DNA of 64,000 bases from an uncultured Bacteroidales bacterium (lineage in GTDB: Bacteria; Bacteroidota; Bacteroidia; Bacteroidales; UBA932), in contig CALUQB010000005.1 of the NCBI GenBank assembly GCA_944322815.1, positions 37,450 through 101,449 on the forward strand, in the 5' to 3' direction. The notes below the pieces were generated by a model. It saw nothing but the letters and a program-made list of their open reading frames with translations, searched no databases and was not told the origin of the DNA. A program made the position numbers and the translations under genes. Numbering within the stretch: position 1 is the stretch's first letter; every line of letters starts with the position of its first letter. Of this stretch, positions 8,759 to 17,715 are shown piece after piece.

Positions 8759-10039
8759 ATGGACACGATATTATTCATGCTGGCAGGTCTGGCCATAGGT
8801 GTATTGGCAGGCTATCTTGCAGGCAGGAGCGGACGTCAGGCCCTTCTTGTCAGGAACGAAGTGCTCAAGACTCAGCTGGACGAACAGGAAAAACGCCACG
8901 CAGAGGCCATGTCGTCCCTGCAGGGGAAATTCGACGAGACTTTGCAGAAAGTGACGGCGCAGATGAAATCCGCCACTGACGACATGCTGAAGCAGCGGCA
9001 GAAAGAGTTTGCCGAATCCAGCAGTGCGAATCTCGGACAGATAGTGGACCCTCTGAAAGAGACCATAGACCGGATGAAGAAGGCCATGGACGACAGTGCG
9101 CTGAAGCAGACACAGCTGGGCGGTGTCATGAAAGCCACGGTCGAGAATATGATACGGCAGAGCGAAGCCGCCAGGAAAAGTACCGACGAGCTGGCCAGGG
9201 TATTCAGGCACGGTTCGAAGGTCCAGGGTGACTGGGGGGAAACCGTCCTCACCGAACTTCTCGAATCCCAGGGCCTGACTCCCGGAATCCATTATGATGT
9301 ACAGACTTCTCTCAAGGATGCCTCCGGCAATGTCGTCAGGACAGATACAGGGGGTTCCATGCGTCCGGACATCATCCTTCATCTGGATACCAGACGGGAA
9401 GTCATCATCGATTCCAAAGTGTCGCTTACCTCCTACATGGACTATGTGAATGCGGAATCGGAGGAAGACAGACGGCGCTGCCTGAAGTCCCATCTGGACA
9501 GTCTGTGGAAACATGTGAAGGAACTCTCTGCGAAAGACTATTCGTCTTATGTGCGTCCGCCGAAGCTGAGGATGGACTATGTCATAATGTTCGTGCCGCA
9601 TACCGGAGCATTGTGGACCGCTCTGAACAGCCAGCCTGACATGTGGAGAAAGGCGATGGAACTGAATGTCTTCATAGCCGACGAACAGACTCTCTTCGCC
9701 GCGCTGCGCATCATCAGCATGACATGGATCCAGATCGCGCAGGCACAGAATCATGAAAAGGTGTATGCCCTGGCCAATGAGATGCTGGACAGGGTAGGGC
9801 AGTTCATGAAAAAATACGAGTCCCTGGGCAAGTCTCTGGAGGCTGCCCTCAAATCATACGAAGAAGCCGGAAGAAAGCTTTCCCCGTCAGGACAGAGCAT
9901 ACTCCAGACATGCGGCAAACTGCAGAAACTCGGAGCCCGTCAGAGTGACAGGAATCCGCTCCCGCAGCTTTCCGGAACAGAAAATGACGGAGGAGGGACT
10001 CCAAGTCGGGAATCAGGAGAAGACGGAGATGGACAGTGA
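8759..10039 (+). CDS. rmuC: DNA recombination protein RmuC
   Basis: 426 residues from ATG 8759; an upstream Met at 8687 would overlap the TRIC gene, and an AAAGGGGA purine run precedes 8759. The start MDTILFMLAGLAIGVLAGYLAG is a single membrane anchor, followed by a coiled coil (about 30-130) and the RmuC domain. The PD-(D/E)XK nuclease-like core is visible as RPDIILHLDTRREVIIDSKVSL (about 205-225), with preceding GDWGETVLTELLE. RmuC restrains DNA inversions at repeats and helps resolve replication problems; biochemistry is poorly known. The 3' end abuts the recombinase gene, whose start lies inside this gene's last codons. Confidence 0.92.
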   Translation: MDTILFMLAGLAIGVLAGYLAGRSGRQALLVRNEVLKTQLDEQEKRHAEAMSSLQGKFDETLQKVTAQMKSATDDMLKQRQKEFAESSSANLGQIVDPLKETIDRMKKAMDDSALKQTQLGGVMKATVENMIRQSEAARKSTDELARVFRHGSKVQGDWGETVLTELLESQGLTPGIHYDVQTSLKDASGNVVRTDTGGSMRPDIILHLDTRREVIIDSKVSLTSYMDYVNAESEEDRRRCLKSHLDSLWKHVKELSAKDYSSYVRPPKLRMDYVIMFVPHTGALWTALNSQPDMWRKAMELNVFIADEQTLFAALRIISMTWIQIAQAQNHEKVYALANEMLDRVGQFMKKYESLGKSLEAALKSYEEAGRKLSPSGQSILQTCGKLQKLGARQSDRNPLPQLSGTENDGGGTPSRESGEDGDGQ

Positions 10040-10982
10040 CCTCATAAACAGATACATGGACTATATCACCACTGTCAGGAGATATTCCAGGAGGACAGCG
10101 GAGATATACATGTCTTCTCTGGAGGAATTCCGTGCCTTTTCCCAGGTCTCCGGTGACGGGGAACTGCTTGAGTCGCTGATACCTAATATCGTGAGGGGAT
10201 ACGAAGTGGCTCTGCTCGGAAAGGGCCTGAAATCCAGGACGGTGAATCTGCATGTTTCCGTTCTGAGCGGATTCTGCAGGTTTCTGGTGAAGGAAGGAAT
10301 ACTGAAATCGAATCCCGTGAGGCTGGTGAAGCGTCCGCGTGCGGAAAAAAGGCTTCCGGAATTTTTCAGGGAAGAAGATATCGCAGCTTATTTCATGCGT
10401 ACGGATGCCTTCGCATCGGAAATGCCTGATCTGACTGTTGGTGGATATGAACGCAGGCTGCGCAGGGCTGTGGTCTCCACGCTTTACAATACGGGAATCC
10501 GCCGTTCGGAGCTGGTCCGTCTCAGGCGCGGCGACGTGGATTTTTCCAGACATGTGATGAGGGTTACCGGAAAAGGTGACAAAATGCGAGAAATTCCTCT
10601 TACGTCTTCGTTTTGTCAGGAAATTTCACTATATTTACATGCAGTTGATACGATGGCTGGTGGCGTTTCCGACACGTCTTCGCCGCTTTTCGTCACAGCT
10701 AAGGGACGGCCCTTCTATCCGGAACTTGTGGACAGGATAGTGAAGCAGGAACTGGGAGAAGCCGGAGGGTTTTCAGGCAGGAAATCCCCTCACGTCCTGA
10801 GGCACACGGTAGCGACAGAACTGCTGGATGACGGTGCCGACCTGAATTCCATCAAGGAATTTCTGGGACATTCGTCCCTGGCAGCGACGCAGGTCTATAC
10901 GCACAACTCCATCGAGAAACTGAAGCATGTTTATGAATCTGCCCATCCACGGGCTAAAAACGGAGGTAAAAATGGAGATTAG
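10029..10982 (+). CDS. Tyrosine recombinase, XerC/XerD type
   Basis: 317 residues from ATG 10029, chosen because a GGAGAAGACGGAG purine run precedes it and the core-binding SAM-like domain begins there (DLINRYMDYITTVRRYSRRT). Catalytic set: Arg158 (TGIRRSEL), Lys182 (TGKGDKMRE), His255 and Arg258 (PHVLRHT), His281 (LGHSSL) and nucleophile Tyr290 (QVYTH), all intact. Probably a chromosome dimer resolution recombinase; XerC versus XerD cannot be decided here. It overlaps rmuC by 11 bases at its start and hpf by 11 bases at its end. The xer-hpf pairing is common in Bacteroidota. Confidence 0.92.
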   Translation: MDSDLINRYMDYITTVRRYSRRTAEIYMSSLEEFRAFSQVSGDGELLESLIPNIVRGYEVALLGKGLKSRTVNLHVSVLSGFCRFLVKEGILKSNPVRLVKRPRAEKRLPEFFREEDIAAYFMRTDAFASEMPDLTVGGYERRLRRAVVSTLYNTGIRRSELVRLRRGDVDFSRHVMRVTGKGDKMREIPLTSSFCQEISLYLHAVDTMAGGVSDTSSPLFVTAKGRPFYPELVDRIVKQELGEAGGFSGRKSPHVLRHTVATELLDDGADLNSIKEFLGHSSLAATQVYTHNSIEKLKHVYESAHPRAKNGGKNGD

Positions 10983-11262
10983 AGTACAATCCATCAAGTT
11001 CAATGCTGATCAGAAATTGTTGGACTTCGTAGAAAAGAAGCTTTCCAAACTGCCTAAGTTCTACGATGAGATCATCGGAGTGGATGTCACGATGTCACTG
11101 CTCCCGGAGCATGAGAACAAGAATGTGAAGGTGCAGGTGCAGGTTCCCGGCAATGATGTCGTGGTTGAGAGGAACGCGAGGACATTCGAGGATGCGATAG
11201 TGGACTGCATCGATGTCCTGAAAGAGAAACTGGTGAGGGTAAAGGAGAAGAAAGCGAACTGA
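10972..11262 (+). CDS. hpf: Ribosome hibernation promoting factor, short HPF/RaiA
   Basis: 96 residues from ATG 10972, preceded by CGGAGG six bases upstream. A start at 10927 is open but would add a 15-residue tail that the family lacks. The sequence MEIRVQSIKFNADQKLLDFVEKKLSKL followed by a beta-strand EVDVTMSL-like region and NARTFEDAIVDCIDVLKEKL matches the S30AE fold. It binds the 30S decoding region and silences ribosomes in stationary phase. It lacks the C-terminal dimerisation domain of long HPF. Overlaps the recombinase gene by 11 bases. Confidence 0.92.
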   Translation: MEIRVQSIKFNADQKLLDFVEKKLSKLPKFYDEIIGVDVTMSLLPEHENKNVKVQVQVPGNDVVVERNARTFEDAIVDCIDVLKEKLVRVKEKKAN

Positions 11263-11293
11263 CGGAACGAACGATAGATTTTTCATCACTTTT

Positions 11294-11326
11294 ATTGGCT
11301 GGATTTGAAATCCAGCCAATATTTTT
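11294..11326 (+). terminator. Rho-independent terminator after hpf
   Basis: ATTGGCTGGATTT and AAATCCAGCCAAT form a perfect 13-bp inverted repeat around a single G (11294-11320), followed by ATTTTTATATTTTTG. It also contains the -33 element of the next promoter (see findings). Confidence 0.85.
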
Positions 11327-11335
11327 ATATTTTTG
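11304..11335 (+). promoter_or_regulatory. Promoter of the PurF-like gene, embedded in the terminator
   Basis: TTTG (11304-11307) at the tip of the hairpin, a 20-base spacer, then TATTTTTG (11328-11335) in the U tract. The ATG follows 20 bases later. Confidence 0.65.
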
Positions 11336-11355
11336 CCGCCGTAAAAATTCAAACT

Positions 11356-12762
11356 ATGGGAGGTTTTTTCGGTACTATTTCCAAAGAGAAATGCATCAAC
11401 GACCTGTATTACGGCACTGATTACAATTCACATATGGGCACAAAACGTGGCGGTATGGCCACATACAGCCCGGGAGAAGGTTTCAAGCGTTCGATCCACA
11501 ATCTCGAAAGTTCGTATTTCCGCAGCAAGTTCGAGGACAGTCTCGACAAGTTCACGGGAAATTCGGGAATCGGAGTCATCAGCGATACGGATCCGCAGCC
11601 TATAGTGCTGAATTCCCATTTGGGAAAATTCGCCATAGTCACCGTAGCGAGGCTGGTGAATCTTCCGGAACTGGAAAAGGAACTCCTGGACAGCAACATG
11701 CATTTTGCGGAGCTGAGTTCAGGCAAGACGAACCAGACGGAACTGATCGCGCTGCTTATCATCCAGGGCAAGAGCTTCAAGGAAGGCATCGAGAACGTTT
11801 TCGCGAAAATCAAAGGCTCATGTTCGATGCTGATATTGACGGAAGACGGAATCATTGCAGCCAGGGACAGGCTCGGCCGTACACCGATAGTCATCGGCAG
11901 GAAAGAGGGTGCGTATGCCGCCACGAGTGAATCGTGCAGTTTCCCGAATCTCGGTTACGAAATAGAGAGGTATGTAGGCCCGGGTGAAATCCTGAAACTG
12001 TATCCGGACCATATAGAGCAGATCAAGGCTCCCGAGAAGGAAATGCAGATCTGTTCGTTCCTGTGGGTTTACTACGGCTTCCCTACCTCCTCATACGAAG
12101 GACAGAATGTGGAACAGGCACGTTTCAAGAGCGGCTATGAGATGGGAAAGAAAGATGAATCCGATGCCGACTTTGTCTGCGGCATTCCGGACTCAGGCAT
12201 AGGACAGGGACTCGGATATGCGGAAGGAAAGGGGATTCCGTATCATCGTGCCATTACGAAATACACTCCTACATGGCCGAGGAGCTTCACTCCGAGCAAT
12301 CAGGAGCGGCGTGACCTGGTGGCCAAGATGAAGCTCATCCCGAACAGGGCCATGCTTCAGGGCAAGAAAATAATATTCTGCGATGACTCCATCGTCAGAG
12401 GTACCCAGCTCAAGGACAACGTCAAGATTCTGTTTGACTACGGGGCCAGGGAAGTGCACATGCGCATCGGATGCCCTCCGCTGGTTTACGGCTGTCCTTT
12501 TCTGGGATTCTCTGCCAGCAAGACCGATATGGAACTGATCACCAGACGCATCATTGAAGAATTCGAGGGTGACGCAAGCAAGAATCTGGACAAATACTCT
12601 GATCCTTCCACCCCGGAGTACCGCCGGATGGTGGACAAGATAGCCGCAAAATTCGGCCTTACTTCGCTGAAATTCAATACTATCGAAACACTTGTCCAGG
12701 CTATCGGCCTTCCGAAGTGTCAGGTTTGCACCCACTGTTTCGACGGTTCGAGCAAGTTCTAG
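11356..12762 (+). CDS. PurF-like amidophosphoribosyltransferase homologue lacking the N-terminal catalytic Cys
   Basis: 468 residues from ATG 11356. The N-terminal half has the class II glutamine amidotransferase fold (YNSHMGTKRGGMATY, SSYFRSKFE, SNMHFAELSSGKTNQTELIALLI, RDRLGRTPIVIG). The C-terminal half is a type I phosphoribosyltransferase with the PRPP-binding loop IIFCDDSIVRGTQLKDN, and CxxC near the end (CQVCTHC). Canonical PurF begins MCG, the Cys becoming the N-terminal nucleophile; here it reads MGGFFG, so glutamine hydrolysis as normally understood should be lost. It may use ammonia, have a different substrate, or be regulatory. An upstream in-frame start at 11305 lies inside the terminator and promoter and is rejected. 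The 3' end overlaps the convergent methyltransferase gene by 62 bases. Confidence 0.8.
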   Translation: MGGFFGTISKEKCINDLYYGTDYNSHMGTKRGGMATYSPGEGFKRSIHNLESSYFRSKFEDSLDKFTGNSGIGVISDTDPQPIVLNSHLGKFAIVTVARLVNLPELEKELLDSNMHFAELSSGKTNQTELIALLIIQGKSFKEGIENVFAKIKGSCSMLILTEDGIIAARDRLGRTPIVIGRKEGAYAATSESCSFPNLGYEIERYVGPGEILKLYPDHIEQIKAPEKEMQICSFLWVYYGFPTSSYEGQNVEQARFKSGYEMGKKDESDADFVCGIPDSGIGQGLGYAEGKGIPYHRAITKYTPTWPRSFTPSNQERRDLVAKMKLIPNRAMLQGKKIIFCDDSIVRGTQLKDNVKILFDYGAREVHMRIGCPPLVYGCPFLGFSASKTDMELITRRIIEEFEGDASKNLDKYSDPSTPEYRRMVDKIAAKFGLTSLKFNTIETLVQAIGLPKCQVCTHCFDGSSKF

Positions 12763-14134
12763 TCACCAGCAGCAGGTCTTTACGTTCAGGCAGAAGATCG
12801 CAGCGCAGACCGAATATATGGACACTGTCCCCTGAAGAGACTCCGAGTTTCTTTCTGAGGGTGTCGGTGTCCATTTTTATATTCCTTGCAGTCACTTCCG
12901 CTTCGGGATATTTTTTCCCTGTTTCTTTTATGGACCGCTTGTCCAGCGGCAATACTTCGCAGATGACGAAGAATTTCCCGAAATCCTCCAGTTCATCCCT
13001 GAGTTTTCCGGACGCTTCCGCGTCCAATATATAATAATGTGTGAACCGCCCGAGTTTTTCCAGAGGGAATCTTCTGTCCAGAATCCGGAAAGCCCCTGCT
13101 TTCATCAATGCTTTTCCTGGTTCGTACAGCAGCGCTCCTTCTCGTAACAGGTCAGAGTTGCCGGTGCCGCAGCAGTCGTTTTCCCGTAGTCCTGCCAGCG
13201 TAAATTCCATTTCAGCCCATCCGTTGCATGCCCCCGGTCCGGTTACTGCACCGTATCCATGGAAATTGGCGGCAGTCACGGTGCATTCCCCATGGAACTC
13301 CCTGTCCATCAGTATCAGTATTTCCTTGCATTCGCCTCCTGCAGCCAGGATGTGAAGCTGGCGGACGGTATCACCCAGTCTTTTCAGAAGCATGTCCGTA
13401 TCCGCCATGGGAGATACTTTCAGCATGATATACCTGCCCAGGGAAAACAGTTCTTCCTGCAGGGCCGGTACGTCCGGGCTGCAATGTTCCAGAAGAAACA
13501 CTTTCGAACCGTCAGCACTGCGCCTGGCCGGATCCATGAATATGATGTCCGGTCTGAAATCTCCGATGATGTTTTCCGGGGTCATTTCACGGGAAGCAGT
13601 GTGTCCTGTTCCTGTTTCCGGGTCCCGGCGGCTTCCGTCAGTCTTCCCATGGCTGGAAACGGTCATGAACGACTTTACCGTAATGCCGGAGCAGCCGAGT
13701 GCCGCGAAGTTGGCCTCTGCGGCAGCAGCGAGGTCAGGATTCATTTCGTTGTAGAGCACGGCATCCGCTATCAGGGAAAAGGCCCAGGAATCGACTCCGA
13801 GTCCTCCTGTCAGGTCTGCTATGCGTGGTTTCCTGCAGCAGTTGCCGAGGTCATGGCCGCATATCCGGCCGTCTGTACGGAAAATCCTTTCCGCCAGGGC
13901 GGCCTTGTACATGGCGGTAGCTTCGGAGCTGCATTGTTCTCCGCTGAGTTTCAGCGGATATACCAGCTCAGGATGTCTGTACCAGGACGGTACTTTCCTT
14001 TTCATCTTGCGGCGGACTTCGATGGTATTGGCCGCCAGGCCGGGGTCGATATTGTCCGGAAACTTTCCGGACAGCAGAAGTCCGGCGATGTCGTCGTTTT
14101 CGTGCTTTGTCACGAATTCGGAAAAACTTTCCAT
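12701..14134 (-). CDS. Class I SAM-dependent methyltransferase with THUMP-like domain
   Basis: 477 residues from the ATG at 14134; an in-frame ATG at 14167 lies upstream of the predicted transcription start. The N-terminal region MESFSEFVTKHENDDIAGLLLSG is family-typical, then the SAM-binding motif RIADLTGGLGVDSWAFS (about 115), acidic YNEMNPDLAAAAEAN, and the NPPY-like DIIFMDPARRS, followed by MLKVSPMADTD. The C-terminal part corresponds to the THUMP-like domain. Probably an RNA methyltransferase acting in the cytoplasm; the target is unknown. Its last 62 bases overlap the 3' end of the PurF-like gene on the other strand. Confidence 0.82.
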   Translation of the reverse strand: MESFSEFVTKHENDDIAGLLLSGKFPDNIDPGLAANTIEVRRKMKRKVPSWYRHPELVYPLKLSGEQCSSEATAMYKAALAERIFRTDGRICGHDLGNCCRKPRIADLTGGLGVDSWAFSLIADAVLYNEMNPDLAAAAEANFAALGCSGITVKSFMTVSSHGKTDGSRRDPETGTGHTASREMTPENIIGDFRPDIIFMDPARRSADGSKVFLLEHCSPDVPALQEELFSLGRYIMLKVSPMADTDMLLKRLGDTVRQLHILAAGGECKEILILMDREFHGECTVTAANFHGYGAVTGPGACNGWAEMEFTLAGLRENDCCGTGNSDLLREGALLYEPGKALMKAGAFRILDRRFPLEKLGRFTHYYILDAEASGKLRDELEDFGKFFVICEVLPLDKRSIKETGKKYPEAEVTARNIKMDTDTLRKKLGVSSGDSVHIFGLRCDLLPERKDLLLVTRTCSNRRNSGCKPDTSEGR

Positions 14135-14155
14135 GGAATAAGATATTTTCTGCCG

Positions 14156-14163
14156 CAAAATTA
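14156..14163 (-). promoter_or_regulatory. -7 element for the THUMP-like methyltransferase gene
   Basis: Minus-strand TAATTTTG. A start of transcription near 14149 would lie inside the longer open frame, so it favours translation from the ATG at 14134. No convincing -33 element. Confidence 0.4.
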
Positions 14164-14257
14164 CCATTTATCGCGGATATTTGATAAATTCGCATGATTT
14201 ATCATAACCGATCAGGATTTATTCTCATTAACACAATATTAAAACTAAGAATCAATT

Positions 14258-15922
14258 ATGGAAAGAAATTTCAGAGATGTGGCCCAGAGCTGGCTCGACG
14301 GGAACTATGACCAGGAGACTAAGGCCGAAGTCAAAAGGCTTATGGACACTGATCCCGCAGGACTTGAAGATGCATTCTACAGAAATCTCGAGTTCGGTAC
14401 CGGAGGACTCCGCGGAGTGATGGGAGTAGGTACGAACAGGATGAACAAATATGTCGTGGCCATGGCTACGCAGGGTCTCGCGAACTATATTCTCAAGAAT
14501 GTTCCCGGAGACAACCACAGCGTGTGCGTATCGTTCGACAGCAGGAACAACAGCGATGCCTTCGCACATATCACTGCCGAGGTCCTTTCGGCAAACGGTA
14601 TCCATGTCTATATCTACGACTGCCTGCATCCCGTGCCTCTTCTGAGCTATGCAGTCAGGAAGAAACATGCCACTGCCGGTGTCATGGTCACTGCCTCTCA
14701 CAATCCTAAGGAATACAACGGCTACAAGGTTTACTGGTCCGACGGCGCACAGATCATAGCACCTGTCGACAAGGATATCGTGGCCGAGGTGAATGCCATC
14801 TCTGACCCGTCCATGGTGAAATACAAGGCTGACGGAAAGGAAGGCGGCATCGAGATCATGAGCGACGAGATGAATGATGCGTACATGGATGACGTGCTCA
14901 CCCTCATGCTTTCCCCTGAATCCAGGGCCAGACACAAGGACATCAAGATCGTCTACACCCCTCTCCACGGCTCAGGAGTGAAGATCGTCCCTGCCATACT
15001 GAAGAGACTCGGTTTCGAGAATATCTACCATGTTCCGGAGCAGGATGTCAGTGACGGTAATTTCCCTACCGTCAAGTCTCCGAACCCTGAGGAGTCTTCC
15101 GCTCTCGAGATGGCAGTGAAAGTCGCTGACCGCGAGGGTGCGGATCTGGTGCTCGCTACGGACCCGGATGCGGACCGTCTGGGCATAGCAGTGCGCGACA
15201 ATGACGGCAAGATGGTCCTCTTCAACGGAAACCAGACAGGTGCCATGCTTACATACTATATTCTCAGACGCTGGTCCGAACTTGGAAAACTGGACAGTAC
15301 GAAATATGTCGTGAAGACCATAGTGACTACCGAACTGATCCGTGCCATCGCAGAGAAATACGGTGTGAAGGTATACAATGTCCTTACAGGCTTCAAATTC
15401 ATCGCCGACATCGTGCGCAAGAATGAAGGAAAAGGCGAGTTCATCTGCGGAGGAGAGGAAAGCTACGGCTTCAATATAGGTGAGTTCGTGCGTGACAAGG
15501 ATGCTCCTATATCATGCGCCATGGTCGCAGAGTGCGCAGCCTGGGCTGCCGATCAGGGTCTGACCCTGTATCAGCTTCTCCAGAATATCTATGAGGAGTT
15601 CGGTTACTACAAGGAGTCCCTTACTTCCCTCGTCCGCAAGGGCAAGGCCGGAGTCGAGGAGATCGCGGCCATCATGACGGACATGAGGAACAATCCTCCT
15701 AAGGAGCTTGCAGGTGTCCCTGTGACGAAAGTCATCGACTACAACAAGCCGGAGGAAACAGGTCTTCCTAAGTCCAATGTCCTCCAGTTCTTCAACGAAG
15801 AAGGGGACGTAGTGTCCGTAAGGCCGTCGGGTACCGAACCTAAGATCAAGTTCTATTTCGGAGCCAAAGGTCCTGACGCTGACGCCAAGATAGGGAAACT
15901 CAGGGCACAGTTCATCAAATAA
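14258..15922 (+). CDS. Phospho-sugar mutase (phosphoglucomutase/phosphomannomutase)
   Basis: 554 residues of the alpha-D-phosphohexomutase superfamily. Catalytic loop TASHNPKEYNGYKVY (about 147-161), metal loop DPDADRLG (about 308), sugar loop GGEESYGFN and phosphate loop RPSGTEPKIKFYFG are intact. The length and the FGTGGLRGVMGVGTNRMN start match the long phosphoglucomutase/phosphopentomutase group (PGM2-like) rather than GlmM. It would interconvert hexose-1- and hexose-6-phosphates in the cytoplasm, feeding glycogen or nucleotide-sugar pools. Exact specificity cannot be read from sequence. An AT-rich leader precedes it, with no clear promoter match. Confidence 0.92.
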   Translation: MERNFRDVAQSWLDGNYDQETKAEVKRLMDTDPAGLEDAFYRNLEFGTGGLRGVMGVGTNRMNKYVVAMATQGLANYILKNVPGDNHSVCVSFDSRNNSDAFAHITAEVLSANGIHVYIYDCLHPVPLLSYAVRKKHATAGVMVTASHNPKEYNGYKVYWSDGAQIIAPVDKDIVAEVNAISDPSMVKYKADGKEGGIEIMSDEMNDAYMDDVLTLMLSPESRARHKDIKIVYTPLHGSGVKIVPAILKRLGFENIYHVPEQDVSDGNFPTVKSPNPEESSALEMAVKVADREGADLVLATDPDADRLGIAVRDNDGKMVLFNGNQTGAMLTYYILRRWSELGKLDSTKYVVKTIVTTELIRAIAEKYGVKVYNVLTGFKFIADIVRKNEGKGEFICGGEESYGFNIGEFVRDKDAPISCAMVAECAAWAADQGLTLYQLLQNIYEEFGYYKESLTSLVRKGKAGVEEIAAIMTDMRNNPPKELAGVPVTKVIDYNKPEETGLPKSNVLQFFNEEGDVVSVRPSGTEPKIKFYFGAKGPDADAKIGKLRAQFIK

Positions 15923-15946
15923 GTTCCACCCGCAGGGTTTTGTCAG

Positions 15947-17263
15947 ATGGAAACGGGAAGTTCTCCTTTTCTCCATCCGCAGTACGAGGCCCTTTCGCGA
16001 CCGGAGATAGAAGCACTGCAGCTGGAGCGTTTGCATGACACTCTGCTGCAGTGCATGAAGTCTCCGTTCTACAGGAAGAGGTTTGCGGAAAGCGGGATAT
16101 CGCCTCAGGACATCAGGACTCTGGACGATATCGTTAAGATCCCCTTTACTACGAAGCAGGATCTGCGGGATCATTATCCTTTCGGACTCTGCACCGTAGG
16201 CCTTGACCGTGTGGTACGGCTCCATTCGTCAAGCGGTACTACGGGAAAGCCTACCGTGATCCTGCATACGCGGAAAGATCTGGACCAGTGGGCCGATGCC
16301 GTGGCCAGATGCCTTTATATGACGGGTCTCAGGCCGGGCGACATATTCCAGAATACTTCCGGATACGGCATGTTTACGGGAGGACTCGGTTTCCAGTACG
16401 GAGCCGAGCGGCTGGGGCTGTTGACGGTTCCTGCAGCTGCCGGAAACACCAGACGGCAGATCAAGTTCATCATGGATTTCGGGACCACTGCCATACATGC
16501 CATCCCGAGTTATGCCGGACGGCTGTATGAAGTGATGGAGGAAATGGGTATCGATCCCCGCAGGGATACCAGGCTGAAGACTCTGGTCATAGGGGCTGAA
16601 CCTCATTCCGAAGAACAGCGCAGGCGGATCGAGCAGATGCTTGGCGTGAAAGCGTACAATTCTTTCGGAATGTCGGAAATGTGCGGTCCGGGCGTTGCTT
16701 TCGAATGCAGGGAGCAGAACGGAATGCACATCTGGGAGGACTATTACATCGTCGAGATAGTAGACCCTGTGACTCTGGAGCCTGTCCCTGAAGGAGAGGT
16801 CGGAGAGCTGGTCCTGACTACCATAAACCGTGAGGCCATGCCTCTTCTCCGCTACAGGACGCGCGACCTTACCCGGATTCTCCCGGGAGAGTGTCCGTGC
16901 GGCAGACACCACAGGCGGCTGGACCGTATGAAAGGCCGTAGCGATGACATGATGATTCTCAAGGGTGTGAATATCTTCCCTATCCAGATAGAGACGGTAC
17001 TCATGCAGTTCCCTGAGCTTGGAAACGAGTATCTCATCACCCTGACGAACGAGGATGCGAACGACATGATGACCGTGGAAGTCGAACTGAAGGAGTTCCA
17101 TGATGACTACCAGCGTCTCCAGTCTCTTACCAGAGAGATAACCAGGCAGTTGAAAGACGAGATCCTCGTCACTCCGCAGGTAAGGCTCGTTCCGAAAGGC
17201 TCTATTCCTGTGACTGACGGGAAAGCCGTGAGAGTGAAGGATTTAAGAAAAACCCTGATTTGA
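15947..17263 (+). CDS. paaK: Phenylacetate-CoA ligase family protein
   Basis: 438 residues, an ANL-superfamily adenylate-forming enzyme. The P-loop is LHSSSGTTGKPTVI (about 89-102); further motifs are SFGMSEMCGPGVAFEC (A5 region), LLRYRTRDLTRI (A7/A8) and RSDDMMILKGVNIFPIQIE (hinge). These match PaaK, which activates phenylacetate or related aryl acids to CoA thioesters. In anaerobic gut bacteria such enzymes usually sit with indolepyruvate/ketoacid ferredoxin oxidoreductases, not seen here. The next gene, one base after the stop, is an ACT-domain protein, a recurrent partner of these ligases. Confidence 0.9.
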   Translation: METGSSPFLHPQYEALSRPEIEALQLERLHDTLLQCMKSPFYRKRFAESGISPQDIRTLDDIVKIPFTTKQDLRDHYPFGLCTVGLDRVVRLHSSSGTTGKPTVILHTRKDLDQWADAVARCLYMTGLRPGDIFQNTSGYGMFTGGLGFQYGAERLGLLTVPAAAGNTRRQIKFIMDFGTTAIHAIPSYAGRLYEVMEEMGIDPRRDTRLKTLVIGAEPHSEEQRRRIEQMLGVKAYNSFGMSEMCGPGVAFECREQNGMHIWEDYYIVEIVDPVTLEPVPEGEVGELVLTTINREAMPLLRYRTRDLTRILPGECPCGRHHRRLDRMKGRSDDMMILKGVNIFPIQIETVLMQFPELGNEYLITLTNEDANDMMTVEVELKEFHDDYQRLQSLTREITRQLKDEILVTPQVRLVPKGSIPVTDGKAVRVKDLRKTLI

Positions 17264-17264
17264 T

Positions 17265-17693
17265 ATGACAGTACATCAGATATCTGTATTTGTAGAGAAC
17301 AAGTCCGGGACACTGGTGAAAGTGCTGGATCTGTTCAAGGAAGCAGGCATACAGCTCATAGCCACCACCATATCGGACACTGCCGACTACGGGATATTCC
17401 GCATCATCTGCTCAGAACCCCTGAGGGCCAAATCGGTATTGGACCGGGCTGGAGTTTCATCCAGTCTCGCAGATGTTTTCGCCGTGACCCTCGAAAACTA
17501 CCCGGGTACTGCCGCGGATGCGATCAGTTCCCTGAGCCAGGCTGGTATAGGCATATCCTATCTTTATTCTTTCATGCTGTCCGGAAAGGGTATATTGATT
17601 TTCAGGACAGATGCTCCGGAGAAGACTGCAGGGGTCATTACTGCCCACGGCATGTCCACTTTGGACGACGACTCGCTCCTTTCTCTGGTATAG
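17265..17693 (+). CDS. Tandem ACT-domain amino acid-binding protein
   Basis: 142 residues comprising two ACT-like beta-alpha-beta repeats: HQISVFVENKSGTLVKVLDLFKEAGIQL (residues 3-30) and a second about 72-140 (DAISSLSQAGIGISYLYSF). ACT domains bind amino acids and regulate metabolism. Being almost fused to paaK (stop TGA, one base, ATG) suggests feedback sensing of an aromatic amino acid in aryl-acid metabolism; that is inference. No catalytic domain is present. Confidence 0.85.
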   Translation: MTVHQISVFVENKSGTLVKVLDLFKEAGIQLIATTISDTADYGIFRIICSEPLRAKSVLDRAGVSSSLADVFAVTLENYPGTAADAISSLSQAGIGISYLYSFMLSGKGILIFRTDAPEKTAGVITAHGMSTLDDDSLLSLV

Positions 17694-17715
17694 ACGGCAT
17701 GCATCGGTCAGGACA

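Noticed and set aside
8771-9754. 327-codon frame antisense to rmuC
   Set aside because: Opposite the RmuC domain, with no recognisable motif; a mirror of codon bias.
13259-14197. 312-codon frame antisense to the THUMP-like methyltransferase
   Set aside because: The minus-strand gene has SAM-binding motifs; this frame has none.
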